NCBI GenBank assembly: GCA_963760285.1
Contig: CAVXCI010000001.1
Coordinates: 868,001 to 932,000, forward strand
Source: PALSA-278 sp963760285
Lineage (GTDB): Bacteria > Acidobacteriota > Terriglobia > Acidiferrales > UBA7541
Length of the DNA stretch: 64,000 nucleotides
Reading direction: 5' to 3'
A program made the translations under genes and the position numbers. The notes under the pieces are model-generated. The model was not told the origin of the DNA and did no database searches. It was given only the letters and a program-made list of their open reading frames with translations. Below, piece after piece: positions 1-8,956 of the stretch (position 1 is the first letter of the stretch; each line of letters starts with the position of its first letter).

Positions 1-991
1 ATCAAAATCCTTTTCCAGCAGCAATGCGATTGAACGCTCCGTGGCCGCGCGGCCCGCCAGATCGGGATCATAGTTCACGACCACGCGCTGCGTGAAACGC
101 GCCAGCAGACGCACCTGCGGTTCGGCGAGGCTGGTGCCGCAACTGGCTACCACGTTCGGAAATCCGGCATGCGCCACGCCGATGGCATCCATATAGCCTT
201 CCACCAGGATGGCGAACCCGTTTGCCGGATGGCTTCGCGCGCGCGAGTGCAGATGATAGAGAATCTGGCTTTTACTTGTAGATGGCGTTTCGGGAGAATT
301 CAGATATTTCGGAAGATCGTCGCCCAGAGCCCTCGCTCCGAATGCAATCACTTTCCCGGATTCATTGGCGATGGGAAAAATCACCCGGCGGCGAAAGCGA
401 TCATAGAGACGCCCGCTCGACTCGCGCGAAAAAAGGCCCGACGAATCCAGAAGTTTCTCCGCAAAACGGCCGCTGCAGGTGCGCGAAGAACGCGTCTCCG
501 GCGCCAGGCGCATAGCCCAGGCCGAATTCCTCTGACAGGCGGCGTCATCCAGCCCGCGATCTTCCAGATAGCCGGCTGCTACTTTTCCTTCCGGGGTCTC
601 ACGCAGCTGCTTGGCAAAAATTCGGATGCCAGGCGGTGCAATTCCACCAGCGCTGTTCGCTGCTGCCCTCCTGGCGTTCTTCCGGAGTGCGTTCGCGCGG
701 AGCCGGGAGACTGAATGCCGCATTTTTCGGCCACGCTGCGCATGGCTTCCGGAAATGAGCACTTGTCCATCTCCTCACGAAACGGAATACGTCGCCGCCC
801 ACGCCGCAGCCAAAACAGTGATAAATCTGCTTTCCCGGATGCACCGCAAAGGAAGGAGTTTTTTCCGGATGAAAGGGACAGAGTCCGACGAAATTCTGCC
901 CGGCCTTTTTCAGTCGAACGTATTCACCCACCACGCGGACGATGTCCGCCTGTTGTTTTACTCGATCCGCCAATGAACCAGGTTGAGCCAT
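1..991 (-). CDS. dnaG: DNA primase DnaG, partial at left edge and frameshifted
   Basis: Replicative primase that lays RNA primers for DnaB-driven replication. The ATG at 991 opens an N-terminal zinc-binding domain with the CPFHPEKTPSF and HCFGCGVGGDVF signatures. The TOPRIM core continues to the window edge (DRFRRRVIFPI, LVEGYMDAIG, ASCGTSLA). No single frame covers this. The reading frame must change near 775 (FRFV to EEMDKCSFPEA), near 616 in a five-A run of the + strand, near 540 and near 470. The first two look like one-base losses; the last two nearly cancel. Family motifs continue in every segment, so identity is secure. The gene follows mutS2 by about 13-20 bases in the same direction, probably one operon. 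As dnaG is essential, sequence error is more likely than decay. Confidence 0.9.
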
Positions 992-1011
992 GTGACGGAG
1001 ACGTTCAAACC

Positions 1012-3459
1012 TTAATCTCCACGATAGTAACGGCCGCGCCGCCCCGTTCCGGAGTTTCCGCACGGATATTTCTCCACTTGAGGATGGCCGGAGAGAAATT
1101 CTGCCAGGCCGCGCCGCAGGGCGCCGGTGCCATGGCCGTGGATAATCCGCACCTGCGGCCGCTGCGCCAAAGCGGCATCGTCCAGAAATTCGTCCACGCG
1201 CCTTGACGCCTCTTCCACCGTGCATCCAATCACATTGATTTCCACTGCCGATGGCTCATCCGTGGGACGTGAGGTAACTGTAATTGCGGGAGCTGGAATC
1301 TTTCCTGCGTTCCCTGAGGGTTCCGTGGGCTCTATCGCCAGAATATCGCTCAGGGGAATTCTCATCTTCAAAGCGCCCGCTTCCACTTCCGCGACGCGGT
1401 CATCCCAGCGACGCAGTAAGACCGGCTGCGGAAAACCGCGCACCCGTACCCGCGCACCGGCGGTAAATTCTTCGACACTGGCGGGGCGAGCTATCTTCTC
1501 CCCAGCGACGCCCAAGTCCGCCTGCGAATCGGCCAGATGATGCAACACGGCGGCATCCGCTTGTTCGCGAACTGAACTGATCGTCGAGCCCATGCGGCGG
1601 GTGACGGTTTTTTCCAGACGCGCCTGCTCCTTGCGATCCTTTACATCCCGCACCAACTGCGAAACGTCAGCCTGCATTCGCGTCTGCGCGGCCGAAAATT
1701 CCTTTTCCAGTTCGCTGATTCGCCGCCGTTGCCGCTCGGACCATTCGGTGCGAAGTTCCTGGCGCTCTTTGCTCAGTTCCGCGTGTTCCGCATCCATGCG
1801 AAGCCGAGCCTCCTGTTGCTCCGCGCGGCTGCGATGCAGCCAGGCAATCAGGTCGCGCGTTTCACGCGCTTCGGGACTCAGCCCCGCTCGTGCCCGCTCC
1901 AGCAACGCGGGAGGCAATCCCAGCCGGGCCGCGATTTCCAATCCCCGCGAAACACCGGGCACGCCATTCAGCAGGCGATACGTGGGCCGCAGATGCTCTT
2001 CATCGAATTCAACCGCCGCATTGACGATGCCTGCCGACGCAGTGGCCCAGGTTTTCACGCGATCATGGTGCGTGGTGGCAATGGTCAACGATCCGCGCGT
2101 TCGAAACTCTTCCAGTATTGCCACGGCCAGCGCAGCGCCTTCTTCCGGCCCGGTGCCGGTACCAATCTCATCCAGCAGGACAAGCGTGTGATCCGTCGCC
2201 GCCTCCAAAATATGCTTGAGGTTCAGGACGTGCGCGGAAAAAGTAGAGAGATCCGCGATGATGGACTGCTCATCGCCGATGTCGGCCAGCACGGCGTCGA
2301 ATATGCCCAATGTCGCCTCGCCGGCGGCCACCGGGAATCCTGACTGCGCGGCCAGCACTCCCAACCCAACCGTTTTCAAGGCGACCGACTTTCCGCCCGT
2401 GTTTGGGCCGCTGATGACCATCACGGTTCCCTCGCTCGCCCCGGTCTGTGAAGGATCGGAACGGATGGCGCCATCTGCTCCCAATTCCACTGTGACCGGC
2501 ACAACTTTACGGCCCTGCGCGCGCAGCACATTTTCCAGCACGGGGTTTCGCGCGGACACAAAGCGCAGCATGCGCTGTGAATCGAACGTGGGCATGACGC
2601 AATTGAACGCCCGCGCAAACCGTCCACGCGCGAAGAGTGAATCTATGAATGCAATGGTATCCGCCGCGTGCCGAACGGGGCCTTCGGATTGCCGCAGGAT
2701 GTCCGTCAATTCCGCCAGGATGCGGTTGATTTCCTCGATCTCTTCTTCGGAGAGCTGCACTACGCGATTGTTGAGGTCAATCACCGCCAGCGGTTCAACA
2801 AACAGCGTCTGGCCCGATGCGCTGGCGCCGTGTACAACTCCCGGAATGGCCCTCCGGTCCGAGGATCGAAGCGGGATCACGAACCGGTCATTGCGCAACG
2901 TGACGTAGTCTTCACCCTCTGTCCCACCGCGCGCATTCAGCAGGCGTTGCAGGTCGTGCTGCACTTTTTTCCGCGTTTCGGCAATCGCAGACCGAATCCT
3001 GGCCAGCGCCGTCGAAGCACTGTCCTTGATTTCTCCATTGGGAGCCACCGCGCGCCGGATGGCTGTAATCAAATGACGGAAATCGCCGATGGTCGCACCA
3101 TGCGCGGCCAGCAGGGGGTATCGCGCCGATTCCGCGCGCAATGTGGTTTTCAACGACCCGGCGGCTTCGAGCAACACCGCCGCGTCCAGCAATTCACCGC
3201 TGGACAACACGGACAATGGAATGGAAAGTTTCCCCAGCCACTCTTGCGGGTCCGCTACCGCCCCGAATCCCAACTCGCCGCCCGTGCGCAGGTATTCGGC
3301 GGCTTCACGAATCAAATTAAATTCCGCTTCCAAATCCTCGGCGTTTGTGCGGAAGCTCAGACCGAGGACGGCGCGGTGGCCCGCACCGCAGGTTGCGTAG
3401 CCTCCTGCGATTTCGCGCAACCGGGGAAATTCCAGAAGGTCTTCTACCGGGCGGCCCAT
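1012..3459 (-). CDS. mutS2: Endonuclease MutS2
   Basis: MutS-family ATPase with a Smr nuclease tail, involved in suppressing recombination and, in some bacteria, in rescue of collided ribosomes. The 815-residue product has the MutS core, a Walker A GPNTGGKSV at about residues 351-359, the Walker B region LVLLDEIGTGT, a long coiled coil (about 540-630) and a C-terminal Smr domain with the IHGHGTGALR motif. Length fits the family. The last ~20 residues look out of frame: after HPQVEKY the minus-1/+1 frame gives RAETPERGGAAVTIVEIKV, ending at 1005, which resembles a normal MutS2 terminus. One extra base near 1066 would explain this. dnaG follows immediately. Confidence 0.93.
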   Translation of the reverse strand: MGRPVEDLLEFPRLREIAGGYATCGAGHRAVLGLSFRTNAEDLEAEFNLIREAAEYLRTGGELGFGAVADPQEWLGKLSIPLSVLSSGELLDAAVLLEAAGSLKTTLRAESARYPLLAAHGATIGDFRHLITAIRRAVAPNGEIKDSASTALARIRSAIAETRKKVQHDLQRLLNARGGTEGEDYVTLRNDRFVIPLRSSDRRAIPGVVHGASASGQTLFVEPLAVIDLNNRVVQLSEEEIEEINRILAELTDILRQSEGPVRHAADTIAFIDSLFARGRFARAFNCVMPTFDSQRMLRFVSARNPVLENVLRAQGRKVVPVTVELGADGAIRSDPSQTGASEGTVMVISGPNTGGKSVALKTVGLGVLAAQSGFPVAAGEATLGIFDAVLADIGDEQSIIADLSTFSAHVLNLKHILEAATDHTLVLLDEIGTGTGPEEGAALAVAILEEFRTRGSLTIATTHHDRVKTWATASAGIVNAAVEFDEEHLRPTYRLLNGVPGVSRGLEIAARLGLPPALLERARAGLSPEARETRDLIAWLHRSRAEQQEARLRMDAEHAELSKERQELRTEWSERQRRRISELEKEFSAAQTRMQADVSQLVRDVKDRKEQARLEKTVTRRMGSTISSVREQADAAVLHHLADSQADLGVAGEKIARPASVEEFTAGARVRVRGFPQPVLLRRWDDRVAEVEAGALKMRIPLSDILAIEPTEPSGNAGKIPAPAITVTSRPTDEPSAVEINVIGCTVEEASRRVDEFLDDAALAQRPQVRIIHGHGTGALRRGLAEFLSGHPQVEKYPCGNSGTGRRGRYYRGD

Positions 3460-3540
3460 GTCTTTACCTTGCGGAAAACATGCTGGCGTGTTCCATCAGG
3501 CTGAAATTTTCAGGATACGCTGGAAATCCAGGATGCGAAT

Positions 3541-4095
3541 TCACAACTGTTTCTCCTGCAACTCTTGTTTCAGATGCCGCGCCGCATCTTCGGGGTTCTG
3601 CGCGAAATGAATCAATTGGCCGCCCCCCTCGCTCCAGGGAGATTCGTGTCCCATTTCCACTTCCCGCACGCGCGTCACAACCGGCTTCCAGAATTCCCCC
3701 AGCGCCACGAATGGCTTCTTTCCAATAATGCCTTTGTTGAGCATTTCCCATACCACGGCCAGTTCCACCAGCGTCCCCGTGCCGCCGGCGCAGGCAACGA
3801 AACCGTTTCCCCGCCGAATCAACTCAAAGAGGCGTTCTTCCCAGGTATCCACGCGGATTTCTTCGTCCACCCAAGGATTCAATTCGGCGCGAAAGAAACG
3901 CGCGGTCACGGCCATTGTTTTTCCGCCCGATTCGCGCATGCCGCGAGAAGCGCCTTCCATCACACCGCCGTAGCCGCCGGTGCAAAGCGTGAATCCCCGT
4001 GCCGCGAGCGCCGCGCCCAGTTTCCGCGCCTCTTCATACCCCGGATCGCCCGCACGGGGGCGCGAACTCCCGAATACTGTAATTATTTCGGACAT
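3541..4095 (-). CDS. LOG family protein (Rossmann-fold, lysine decarboxylase-like)
   Basis: Member of the LOG/YvdD superfamily, whose studied members are cytokinin-activating phosphoribohydrolases or nucleotide 5'-monophosphate nucleosidases. The sequence shows the early GSSRP and GGYGGVMEG motifs and a GGTGTLVEL motif, the variant of PGGxGTxxE that binds the nucleotide phosphate and catalytic Glu. I chose ATG 4095 (MSEIITVFG), since a longer frame from 4149 adds a non-conserved leader. This start overlaps the stop of the upstream carboxypeptidase gene by 13 bases, suggesting translational coupling. The true substrate cannot be told from sequence. Confidence 0.85.
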   Translation of the reverse strand: MSEIITVFGSSRPRAGDPGYEEARKLGAALAARGFTLCTGGYGGVMEGASRGMRESGGKTMAVTARFFRAELNPWVDEEIRVDTWEERLFELIRRGNGFVACAGGTGTLVELAVVWEMLNKGIIGKKPFVALGEFWKPVVTRVREVEMGHESPWSEGGGQLIHFAQNPEDAARHLKQELQEKQL

Positions 4096-5726
4096 TGCGC
4101 GCAGGTTGCCGCGGGAGCAGCCGGAATTTCCTCGATCATCGCCGTGCAAATCCCGTCCACCAGGACGGTCGCTTCATGCGCCGTCATCGAAGACTGGCTG
4201 ACGAAAATGGCGAATACCACGTTTCTTCCGGAAAGAGTTGTGGCGTAACCGCCCATCGCCTTGGCGTGCTCAAGCGTTCCTGTCTTAGCCTGGATTTTCC
4301 CGGTGGCCGGAGTGTCTTTCATTTGCATCGCCAGCGTGCCATCCGCGCCAGCCACAGGCAAACTGGAACGGTATTTTACACCCCAGGGCTGCGTGGCCGC
4401 ATAACGCAGCAGCGAAACCATCGCCGTGGGAGTCGCCAAATTTGCCTCCGACAGGCCAGAACCATCGGCCAGAAAAAAATCGTCCGCGGGAACATTTGCC
4501 TGCTGAAAGTAATTCTTTTCGATCAGCAGGCCGCCTCCCAGCGAGCCCAATCCATTCGCCGAAAGCGCCACCGCGCGCAGAAGCAACTCGGCATACAAGT
4601 TCTGGCTGTTCTTGTTGGTCATGGTCACAATTTCATTCAGCGGCGGCGACAAATTCTCCACCAGGACGTGGCGTGGATTTTCGGAGGGCGCGGCGGAGAC
4701 GTCCGCGGAGTATTCCAACACTTTTGCGGAACCGGAAATTTTCACATCGCGCTGAACCAGGAGAAACTTCAGCAGATCAGCGGCGTATGCCGCCGGTGAT
4801 GGATTGGCGACCGAGAAATGCTGCGCCTTCCCGCCCAGCGGAACAGAGCCGGTGACTTCGATGGTGGGCGATCCCGGTTGCCAGACAATATGCAATTGCG
4901 CCTCCTGGTGATGTTCACTGGTGGTGATCGTGCTGGTCACAAAGCGATCCGCCAGCGGAGGCTGCAGGATCATATGCGCCTTGCTTCCCACCCTTTCATC
5001 CGGTGTCACCTCGGCGAAGAAAACGTTGTCATTGACGACCAGCGCGGTCACCGGAGCGCCAAAATCATATTTCAAGTCGTCAATATCCCAGCCTGCAGGA
5101 TAGGGTTGGTCTTCAAATGCGGATTCATCCACCACGATATCGCCATCGATTCGTTGCACGCCGTTTGCAACCAGATCGTTCACCATCTGCGCCAGCGCTT
5201 TTTCCGGCTGTCCATCACGATCCGTATGGGGATCATAAGGGTAACGCCGGTTTGTAAGCGCCGGGCTGCCTCGGCCCACCAGAAAGAGATCTCCGCGCAA
5301 CCGCCCGCGACCGTCCGGCCATGAGGTGCTTTCCAGAGTGGTCCGAAAACGAAAGTCAGGGCCCAGCTTTGCCAGCGCCAGGGCTGTGGTGAAGAGTTTG
5401 GTCGTTGAAGCCGGGGTGAAAAACTGTCCGGCATTCAGACTGTACAGTGCTTCGCCACTCGCAGCGTCCGCAACCAGGACGCCCCAATGGGCCTTCTCCG
5501 CGGCGGGCGAACTCAGCAGACCCTGAACACGCGCCTCGAATGCATTCGGAACAGACTTCACCACCGGCGGCAACTGTGCCCCGCCAGGAAGCGCAAGAAA
5601 AACCGCCAAGGCCGCCAGGAGAGCCTCGAATGGGGCCCGCCGGGACCGCGTAATCCTCTTAGCCACACTAAAGGGTTTCACTGATTGAGCCGGGGACAAA
5701 AGGGGATTATAGTCCTTCCGTGCCAT
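4083..5726 (-). CDS. dacB: D-alanyl-D-alanine carboxypeptidase/endopeptidase (PBP4, S13 family)
   Basis: Periplasmic penicillin-binding protein that trims or cleaves peptidoglycan cross-links. All three S13 active-site motifs are visible: SxxK as PASTTKLF (near residue 107), SxN as KNSQN and KTG as AKTGTLEHAKAMGG. A hydrophobic stretch (ALLAALAVFLALPGGAQ) is a likely signal peptide. The start is uncertain: ATG 5726 is given, but GTG 5666 would place a normal Arg-rich n-region directly before the hydrophobic core and is attractive. Neither has a strong Shine-Dalgarno. The gene heads a minus-strand run toward the LOG protein, mutS2 and dnaG. Confidence 0.9.
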   Translation of the reverse strand: MARKDYNPLLSPAQSVKPFSVAKRITRSRRAPFEALLAALAVFLALPGGAQLPPVVKSVPNAFEARVQGLLSSPAAEKAHWGVLVADAASGEALYSLNAGQFFTPASTTKLFTTALALAKLGPDFRFRTTLESTSWPDGRGRLRGDLFLVGRGSPALTNRRYPYDPHTDRDGQPEKALAQMVNDLVANGVQRIDGDIVVDESAFEDQPYPAGWDIDDLKYDFGAPVTALVVNDNVFFAEVTPDERVGSKAHMILQPPLADRFVTSTITTSEHHQEAQLHIVWQPGSPTIEVTGSVPLGGKAQHFSVANPSPAAYAADLLKFLLVQRDVKISGSAKVLEYSADVSAAPSENPRHVLVENLSPPLNEIVTMTNKNSQNLYAELLLRAVALSANGLGSLGGGLLIEKNYFQQANVPADDFFLADGSGLSEANLATPTAMVSLLRYAATQPWGVKYRSSLPVAGADGTLAMQMKDTPATGKIQAKTGTLEHAKAMGGYATTLSGRNVVFAIFVSQSSMTAHEATVLVDGICTAMIEEIPAAPAATCAQCPK

Positions 5727-5853
5727 CAATCTCGCAATTAGGGGCCGCAAGCAGTCTCTTCCAGGGGCAATACGTCCATCAAAATAGCTCCGTCCATTTT
5801 CCCACGGGAAATCGGATGATCTCAATCCACTCAATCAAAGGAGAATTGAAAAA

Positions 5854-6573
5854 ATGCGCAGGATTCTAGCTTATTTGGTAACGGCCGCGTTGACTTTGGC
5901 AGTCTTCACCCCCAGCTATGGCGCGGACGACAAGGAAACGGACCGCTTGCAGGAATGCGGCCAGGTGCTCAGGGAAGTCCTGAACGTACCCGAGAACATT
6001 CCACAGGACCTCCTGAACAAGGCCGAGTGTGTAATCGTTTACCCTTCCGTTAAGAAGGCGGCGTTCATCGTCGGTGGCAGCTACGGACGTGGCGCCATGT
6101 CTTGCCGGACCGGACCGACCTGGCAGGGACACTGGAGCGCCCCGACCATGATGGCGCTGGAAGGCGGCAGTTTCGGATTGCAGATCGGCGGCCAGTCAAC
6201 GGATTTTGTAATCCTGGTGATGAATCCACGCGGCGCAATGTCCATCCTGAGCAGCAAGGTCCAGCTGGGAGCAGACGCGTCCGCCGCCGCCGGTCCCAAG
6301 GGACGCAACGCGCAGGCTTCCACGGATGCATGGATGCGCGCTGAATTGCTCACCTATTCGCGCGCACAAGGGCTGTTCGCCGGCGTCTCTCTTGCCGGGT
6401 CCACAGTGCGCCCCGATAACGACGCTAACAAGAAGGTCTATGGCCATAGCATTGACGCCAAGGACGTGGTCCGCAGCAGCAAGGTGGCTGTGCCAGCCGC
6501 GGCCAAGCTAATGGTTAGCATTCTGGATAGGCGTTCACCGAAAAATATGTCCGACCCGAAGACCCTGCGGTAG
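5854..6573 (+). CDS. SYLF/Ysc84 domain lipid-binding protein
   Basis: Small exported protein with a signal peptide (ILAYLVTAALTLAVFTPSYGA) and a SYLF (DUF500/Ysc84 actin-binding-like) domain, here recognised by ECVIVYPSVKKAAFIVGGSYGRG, the GGSFGLQIGGQ segment and the SLAGSTVRPDNDANKKVYG tail. SYLF domains bind phosphoinositides in eukaryotes; the bacterial role, probably at the envelope, is unknown. The 239-residue length is usual for bacterial members. A good AAGGAG ribosome site lies before the ATG. It is divergent from dacB and stands alone. Confidence 0.85.
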   Translation: MRRILAYLVTAALTLAVFTPSYGADDKETDRLQECGQVLREVLNVPENIPQDLLNKAECVIVYPSVKKAAFIVGGSYGRGAMSCRTGPTWQGHWSAPTMMALEGGSFGLQIGGQSTDFVILVMNPRGAMSILSSKVQLGADASAAAGPKGRNAQASTDAWMRAELLTYSRAQGLFAGVSLAGSTVRPDNDANKKVYGHSIDAKDVVRSSKVAVPAAAKLMVSILDRRSPKNMSDPKTLR

Positions 6574-6676
6574 GTTCGGCATACATCATCATCCGGCGCG
6601 GGCCCTCCGTGTATAGCGGGCGGCTCGCGCTCCCTTCGAGCGCTGCTGCCTGAGCGGATTTTGCGCGAATCCTTTC

Positions 6677-6706
6677 TGACTTTCGGTCATCCAAGACTTT
6701 TAGTCA
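6677..6706. promoter_or_regulatory. Tandem 13-bp palindromes, probable TetR operator
   Basis: Two near-identical 13-bp inverted repeats, TGACTTTCGGTCA (6677-6689) and AGACTTTTAGTCA (6694-6706), have centres 17 bp apart and lie 18 bp upstream of the TetR gene. Their shared form is WGACTTTYRGTCA. Position, symmetry and tandem spacing suit binding of two TetR-family dimers for autoregulation and control of the efflux operon. Assignment to this regulator is inference. Confidence 0.6.
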
Positions 6707-6724
6707 CATATTTGAGATGGGCGG

Positions 6725-7384
6725 ATGATGCGAACAAAACGGAAAACTCCCAGGACCCCGCGCCGGGCTCCATCCCTTCGCCGTGCCCGCCGTTTCATTG
6801 AAACGCGCGAGCGCATCTACCGTGCTGCTTTGCGCCTGTTCAGCGATCGGGGCTACATGGCCACAACCATTGAAGACATCACCGAAGCCGCGGATGTGGG
6901 CAAAGGGACATTTTTTAACTACTTTCCCAGTAAAGAACATGTTCTCGCGACTTTCGGCGACCAGCGCCTTGCCTCCTACCAGCGCGCCCTCGAACAGGTC
7001 CGCGCCCGTGACTGCACCGTGGGCGATGTGCTATGCCGCACAGTTTCCGAACTGGCCACGCTGGATAAGGGCGATGCCAGGCTTTTTCGCAGCATTTTTG
7101 TGGCTCATGCTTCCAGCGATTTGGTGTGCGAGCATTTCCGGGACCGCGTATGCGAATGGCGCGAGATCATTATGGAAATGCTGAGAATCGGCCAGGAACA
7201 TGGAGAAGTTCGCCGGGATTGCGACACCAGGGAGACGGCCCGGTTAATTCAGCAGGCCATGATGGGTCTTACCATGGCATGGGCCATGAATCCCGATGAA
7301 CCGCTCCTGAAAACCAGCCAGCAGCTCTGGCAGGCGCTTTGGGACAGCTTCAAATCGGATCGCGGAATTCGGGCGCGCGCATGA
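6725..7384 (+). CDS. TetR/AcrR family transcriptional regulator of the efflux operon
   Basis: 219-residue repressor-type protein. An Arg/Lys-rich N-terminus precedes a TetR helix-turn-helix at about residues 25-75 (IYRAALRLFSDRGYMATTIEDITEAADVGKGTFFNYFPSK), with the diagnostic GTFFNYFPSKE turn. The C-terminal helical ligand domain is divergent, as usual. It is the first gene before tolC-hlyD-emrB (gap about 80 bases) and has palindromes directly upstream, so it probably represses this operon until a drug or metabolite binds. The ligand is unknown. Confidence 0.9.
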   Translation: MMRTKRKTPRTPRRAPSLRRARRFIETRERIYRAALRLFSDRGYMATTIEDITEAADVGKGTFFNYFPSKEHVLATFGDQRLASYQRALEQVRARDCTVGDVLCRTVSELATLDKGDARLFRSIFVAHASSDLVCEHFRDRVCEWREIIMEMLRIGQEHGEVRRDCDTRETARLIQQAMMGLTMAWAMNPDEPLLKTSQQLWQALWDSFKSDRGIRARA

Positions 7385-7465
7385 ATCGCTCAGCCTCTCT
7401 GGTCGTAGGAAAAGGGTTTGCATATGGCGCCATGTAAACTGAATTTCATCAGGAAATATCAGGAG

Positions 7466-8956
7466 ATGATGAAGAAGCAGTCTCTGGCAATGCCGAATTC
7501 GTCCTTGAGAATGCGCAACTCCGAATCTTTGCGGTTGCGCTGGCTGCACGGCGGCCATATATTCGCGTTGGCTTTCTTTCTATTTGCCGGCGCGGCCTGG
7601 GGGCAGGATGCCTCCAGCTCCGTGACCGTCAATCCGGGGCAACCGGTGAGCCCGTTTCTGCAAAGTGTTCCGGGCAAGCAGGTTTCTCCGGAAGTCTTGA
7701 AGCTCTCTCTTCTCGACGCCATAAACCGCGGCCTGAAACAAAACCTGGGCCTGCTCGTGGCCGATGATTCTCTGGCGGATGCCCGCGGCAAACGCTGGCA
7801 GCAACTAAGCAACTTGCTCCCCAACGTGTCCGGTTCCGTGAGTCAGCATCTCTCCCAGATTGATCTGGCGTCCGAAGGCATCAGCTTTCCCGGGGTTCCC
7901 ACGGTAGTCGGGCCGTTCGGCTACTTCGATGCCCGCGCTTACTATTCACAACCAATCGTGGACCTCAAAGCCATCAACAACGTCCGCGCCGAGGGGCAGA
8001 ATGTCCGTGCCGCGCAATACACTTATAAGGACGCCCGTGACCTGGTCGTATTGGCCGTGGGTTTGAATTATCTCGAAACCATCGCGCAGTCCGCGCGGGC
8101 AGCCACGGCGAAGGCCCAAACGGATACCGCGCAGGCGCTGTTCGATCTGGCGTCTGACCAGCAGAAGGCCGGCACATCCCCTGCCATCGACGTCCTGCGC
8201 GCCCAGGTAGAATTACAAACGCGGCAACAGGAATTGATCGCCTCCCGAAACGATTTCGAGAAAGATAAGCTGGCGCTGGCGCGCGTAATTGGCCTGCCGT
8301 CCGGCCAACAGTTCGATTTAACCGATACGGAAACGTACGAACCCCTGACGCCCGTGACCGTGGACGAAGAACTGCAACGCGCGTATTCCGCACGCTCGGA
8401 TTATTTGAGCGCGGAAGCCAAAGTTCACGCCTCGGAATATGGATTGAAAGCGGCCAAGGCCGGCTATCTGCCTTCGCTGAATTTCGGCGCTGACTATGGC
8501 GACATCGGCGCCAACATTGGGAATTCTCACGGCACCGTTGACATCACCGGAACTCTGAAAATTCCCCTATTTGACGGTGGCAAGACACGCGGCGACGTTC
8601 TGCGGGCGGAAGCCACACTGAAGCAGGACCAGCAGCAACGGGACAATCTGCGCGCACAAATTGATCAGGACGTGCGCAATGCGCTGCTGGATTTGCAATC
8701 GGCGGGGCAACAGGTGATGGTGGCAAGAAGCAATATTGATCTGGCGGATCAAACGCTCCAGCAGGCCAAGGACCGCTTTGCCGACGGCGTCACCAACAAC
8801 ATTGAAGTCGTGCAAGCACAGGAGTCCGTGGCCAGCGCGAATGAATCATATATTTCAAGCCTGTTCGAATATAACTACGCGAAGATTTCATTGGCGCGGG
8901 CCGTAGGCTTCGCTGAACAAGGCGTAAAGGATTATTTGAAGGGAAATCATCCATGA
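7466..8956 (+). CDS. TolC family outer-membrane efflux protein
   Basis: Outer-membrane channel of a tripartite pump. A signal peptide (HGGHIFALAFFLFAGAAWGQ) is followed by two OEP repeats with long amphipathic helices rich in Gln/Ala and the conserved turn (LKIPLFDGGKTRGDV). Length is about 496 residues. Several starts are possible; the tandem ATGs at 7466/7469 are preferred over TTG 7418 because AGGAG lies immediately upstream. Its stop overlaps the hlyD start by four bases (ATGA), so the three pump genes are translationally coupled. Confidence 0.9.
   Translation: MMKKQSLAMPNSSLRMRNSESLRLRWLHGGHIFALAFFLFAGAAWGQDASSSVTVNPGQPVSPFLQSVPGKQVSPEVLKLSLLDAINRGLKQNLGLLVADDSLADARGKRWQQLSNLLPNVSGSVSQHLSQIDLASEGISFPGVPTVVGPFGYFDARAYYSQPIVDLKAINNVRAEGQNVRAAQYTYKDARDLVVLAVGLNYLETIAQSARAATAKAQTDTAQALFDLASDQQKAGTSPAIDVLRAQVELQTRQQELIASRNDFEKDKLALARVIGLPSGQQFDLTDTETYEPLTPVTVDEELQRAYSARSDYLSAEAKVHASEYGLKAAKAGYLPSLNFGADYGDIGANIGNSHGTVDITGTLKIPLFDGGKTRGDVLRAEATLKQDQQQRDNLRAQIDQDVRNALLDLQSAGQQVMVARSNIDLADQTLQQAKDRFADGVTNNIEVVQAQESVASANESYISSLFEYNYAKISLARAVGFAEQGVKDYLKGNHP

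Noticed and set aside
169..714. 181-codon + strand frame
   Set aside because: Antisense to the dnaG region; composition and lack of motifs fit a shadow frame opposite a real but frameshifted gene.
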